A DNA stretch of 6,563 nucleotides, taken from positions 1 to 6,563 of the forward strand of contig JAFCEA010000109.1 in NCBI GenBank assembly GCA_017609385.1, read 5' to 3'. The position numbers were made by a program, and so were the translations under genes. The stretch is from Candidatus Woesearchaeota archaeon. Its GTDB lineage: Archaea > Nanobdellota > Nanobdellia > Woesearchaeales > CG1-02-33-12. Within the stretch, counting starts at the first letter, position 1; every line of letters starts with the position of its first letter. Shown piece after piece: positions 5,383 through 6,563 of this stretch. A model generated the notes under the pieces. It made no database searches. It worked only from the letters and a program-made list of their open reading frames with translations, and was not told the origin of the DNA.

Positions 5383-5682
5383 ATGAAATTAAAAAGAATT
5401 CTAGAAGAAACATTATATGTTGAAAAATTAAAAGAGTATAGGGCTAACAAAAAACCAATAATACATCTTAAATCCGAAAAAATACATTACAGTATTGACG
5501 GAAAAGAAGTGAGTGAAGATATTTTTATGAAAGAGAAAGAGAGGTCTTGTTTAAAAACTAAATTTGACCAGGATAAGATAATTAACGACGTTGTTTATAA
5601 TGGTCCAGATTGTCCTAAGTTGGTTAGTGAGTATAGATTAATAATAACACAATATGTTCCACTACCTTTTTACAGCTATTAA
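5383..5682 (+). CDS. Hypothetical 99-residue protein
   Basis: I do not recognise this protein. It has its own TATA box and a GAGGG ribosome binding site 7 nt before the ATG, which supports a real gene. Residues about 1-25 are a basic, probably helical segment (KLKRILEETLYVEKLKEYR). The pattern PIIHLKSEKIHYSIDGKEV (25-43) suggests a beta hairpin. The remainder is mixed, with two cysteines (Cys55, Cys77) and an aromatic C-terminus ending PLPFYSY. There is no signal peptide, membrane segment or recognisable catalytic motif. It stands alone between RNase J and PCNA, with about 95 nt before and 190 nt after, so context does not assign a role. Its lineage distribution would show whether it is conserved or an orphan. 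Confidence 0.62.
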   Translation: MKLKRILEETLYVEKLKEYRANKKPIIHLKSEKIHYSIDGKEVSEDIFMKEKERSCLKTKFDQDKIINDVVYNGPDCPKLVSEYRLIITQYVPLPFYSY

Positions 5683-5790
5683 ATGAAATAATTTTATGAA
5701 AAATTACTTGCTTTCATAGAGTTATCCTTTTCATTCTTAATTTTTAATGCTGGATTTAATTATGTAATTTGAATATTTATTAACTAAAAA

Positions 5791-5801
5791 GATTTATATA
5801 T
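5791..5801 (+). promoter_or_regulatory. Distal TATA box upstream of PCNA
   Basis: GATTTATATAT after an A-run, 39 nt upstream of a similar box. The 5683-5875 interval is otherwise AT-rich with no gene I can support. Confidence 0.5.
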
Positions 5802-5829
5802 GTGGGGCTTTTAGGATTTTGTATAAAAA

Positions 5830-5840
5830 GGTTTATATAG
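5830..5840 (+). promoter_or_regulatory. Proximal TATA box of PCNA
   Basis: GGTTTATATAG after AAAAA. A predicted start near 5862 would leave a short leader carrying GGGGGT (5864-5869), 6 nt before the ATG at 5876. Confidence 0.6.
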
Positions 5841-5875
5841 ATATTGTGTTTTATTAAAATAAAGGGGGTAGAAAA

Positions 5876-6563
5876 ATGAAACTTACACTTGCGCAAGGTT
5901 TAAGATAGGGCCAGATGGAATTGAGCTTGTTGCAATGGACCCTGCTAATGTTGCAATGGTAATCTTTAAGCTTCTATCAAGCTGTTTTGTTGAGTATGAT
6001 GTCAACAAGGAGTTTAAGATAGCCATTGATCTTGGCAGGCTAAAGCAGGTATTGAGAAGATCAAAGCCAAATGATGTTCTGTCTTTAGATATTGAGGAGG
6101 ACAAGCTGAAAATCCAGCTTAAGTCCAATACAACAAGGGTTTTCTCTTTGCCAATAATAGAGCTTGAGGAAAAGGAGCAGAAGATACCCCAATTAAGCTT
6201 CCCAGTAACAATAAAGACAAAATCAGAAATACTGTCTAGTGCAATAGAGGATGCTGACATTGTGGCAGAGTCTGTAAGCTTTATAGCAGAGCCAAATAAG
6301 TTTAGTCTGCAGGCAGAAGGTGATTTAAATAAAGCAACCATTGATATGAAGCAGGGTGAAGATACAAATATTGTCTCTGACTCAAAGGAAAAAATAACTG
6401 CAAAGTACTCTGTTGAATACCTGAAAAAAATGATGAATGGCTGCAAGCTGGCAGATAAAGTAACAATACAGTTCAATAAAGACTACCCATTAAAGCTTGA
6501 ATACAAGGAAATTGACAAGGTTGTAATAAGCTTTGTGCTTGCACCAAGGGTTGAGAGCGAATA
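5876..6563 (+). CDS. pcn: DNA polymerase sliding clamp PCNA, frame broken near 5890-5896; stop at window edge
   Basis: PCNA trimers encircle DNA and tether polymerase, ligase and FEN1. A good promoter and ribosome binding site lead to ATG 5876 and MKLTLA, the usual first strand, but that frame meets TAG at 5906. From 5893 the next frame runs open to the end: ARFKIGPDGIELVAMDPANVAMV (written here by its key parts ARFKIGPDG and AMDPANVAM), SSCFVEYDV, later AEPNKFSLQAEG, VEYLKKMM, and a C-terminal LAPRVESE followed by TA, evidently a stop cut by one base. About 20 residues of helix alpha-1 (the KD.I..I..L..E region) are absent, and the change is not a multiple of three. With them the length would be close to 249, normal for PCNA. 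The junction forms the palindrome CTTGCGCAAG. Family call secure; integrity doubtful. Confidence 0.93.

Noticed and set aside
5883..6476. Long minus-strand open reading frame opposite PCNA (197 codons)
   Set aside because: The plus strand encodes unmistakable PCNA. The reverse product is Ser/Leu/Phe-rich as expected of an antisense shadow and has no promoter or motif.

Overview
This AT-rich window looks archaeal and most likely comes from a small-genome DPANN-type lineage (Woesearchaeota/Pacearchaeota-like). The evidence is a PCNA sliding clamp, an archaeal-type RNase J, an intron-containing tRNA-Leu, promoters of the TTTATATA/TTTTTAAATA type about 26 nt upstream of predicted transcript starts, leaderless or very short leaders beside GGAGG-type ribosome binding sites, and heavy AGA/AGG arginine use. 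The lineage is an inference; no 16S rRNA or other marker is present.

Layout: (1) 2-1140 (+), pyrF (5' end outside the window) and pyrE, the last two steps of UMP synthesis, 2 nt apart. (2) 1293-2556 (+), a tight operon of three small coiled-coil proteins of unknown function. The C-terminal domain of the first is a paralogue of the whole second protein. This is the best candidate for an undescribed system. (3) 2602-2721 (+), tRNA-Leu(CAA) with an inferred 36-nt intron, followed by a hairpin that could terminate transcription in both directions. (4) 3892-2806 (-), a two-gene HEPN/MNT toxin-antitoxin-type module: a winged-helix/nucleotidyltransferase protein and a HEPN protein. A palindrome sits between its TATA box and start. 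(5) 4027-5287 (+), archaeal RNase J, divergent from the module. (6) 5383-5682 (+), an orphan 99-aa protein. (7) 5876-6563 (+), PCNA, whose stop codon falls at the window edge.

The main anomaly is that three conserved housekeeping genes appear to lack a short segment near their N-termini. PyrE lacks about 15 residues in frame. RNase J lacks about 20-25 residues including its first metallo-beta-lactamase motif, with a frame change. PCNA lacks about 20 residues, also with a frame change. The rest of each gene is well conserved and in frame, so old pseudogene decay is unlikely. An assembly or consensus error is the simplest explanation, but recent short deletions cannot be excluded. The missing lengths come from remembered family alignments, not from a search.

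Functionally the window mixes core genes (pyrimidine synthesis, tRNA, RNA decay, replication clamp) with one accessory island, the HEPN/MNT pair between the tRNA and RNase J.
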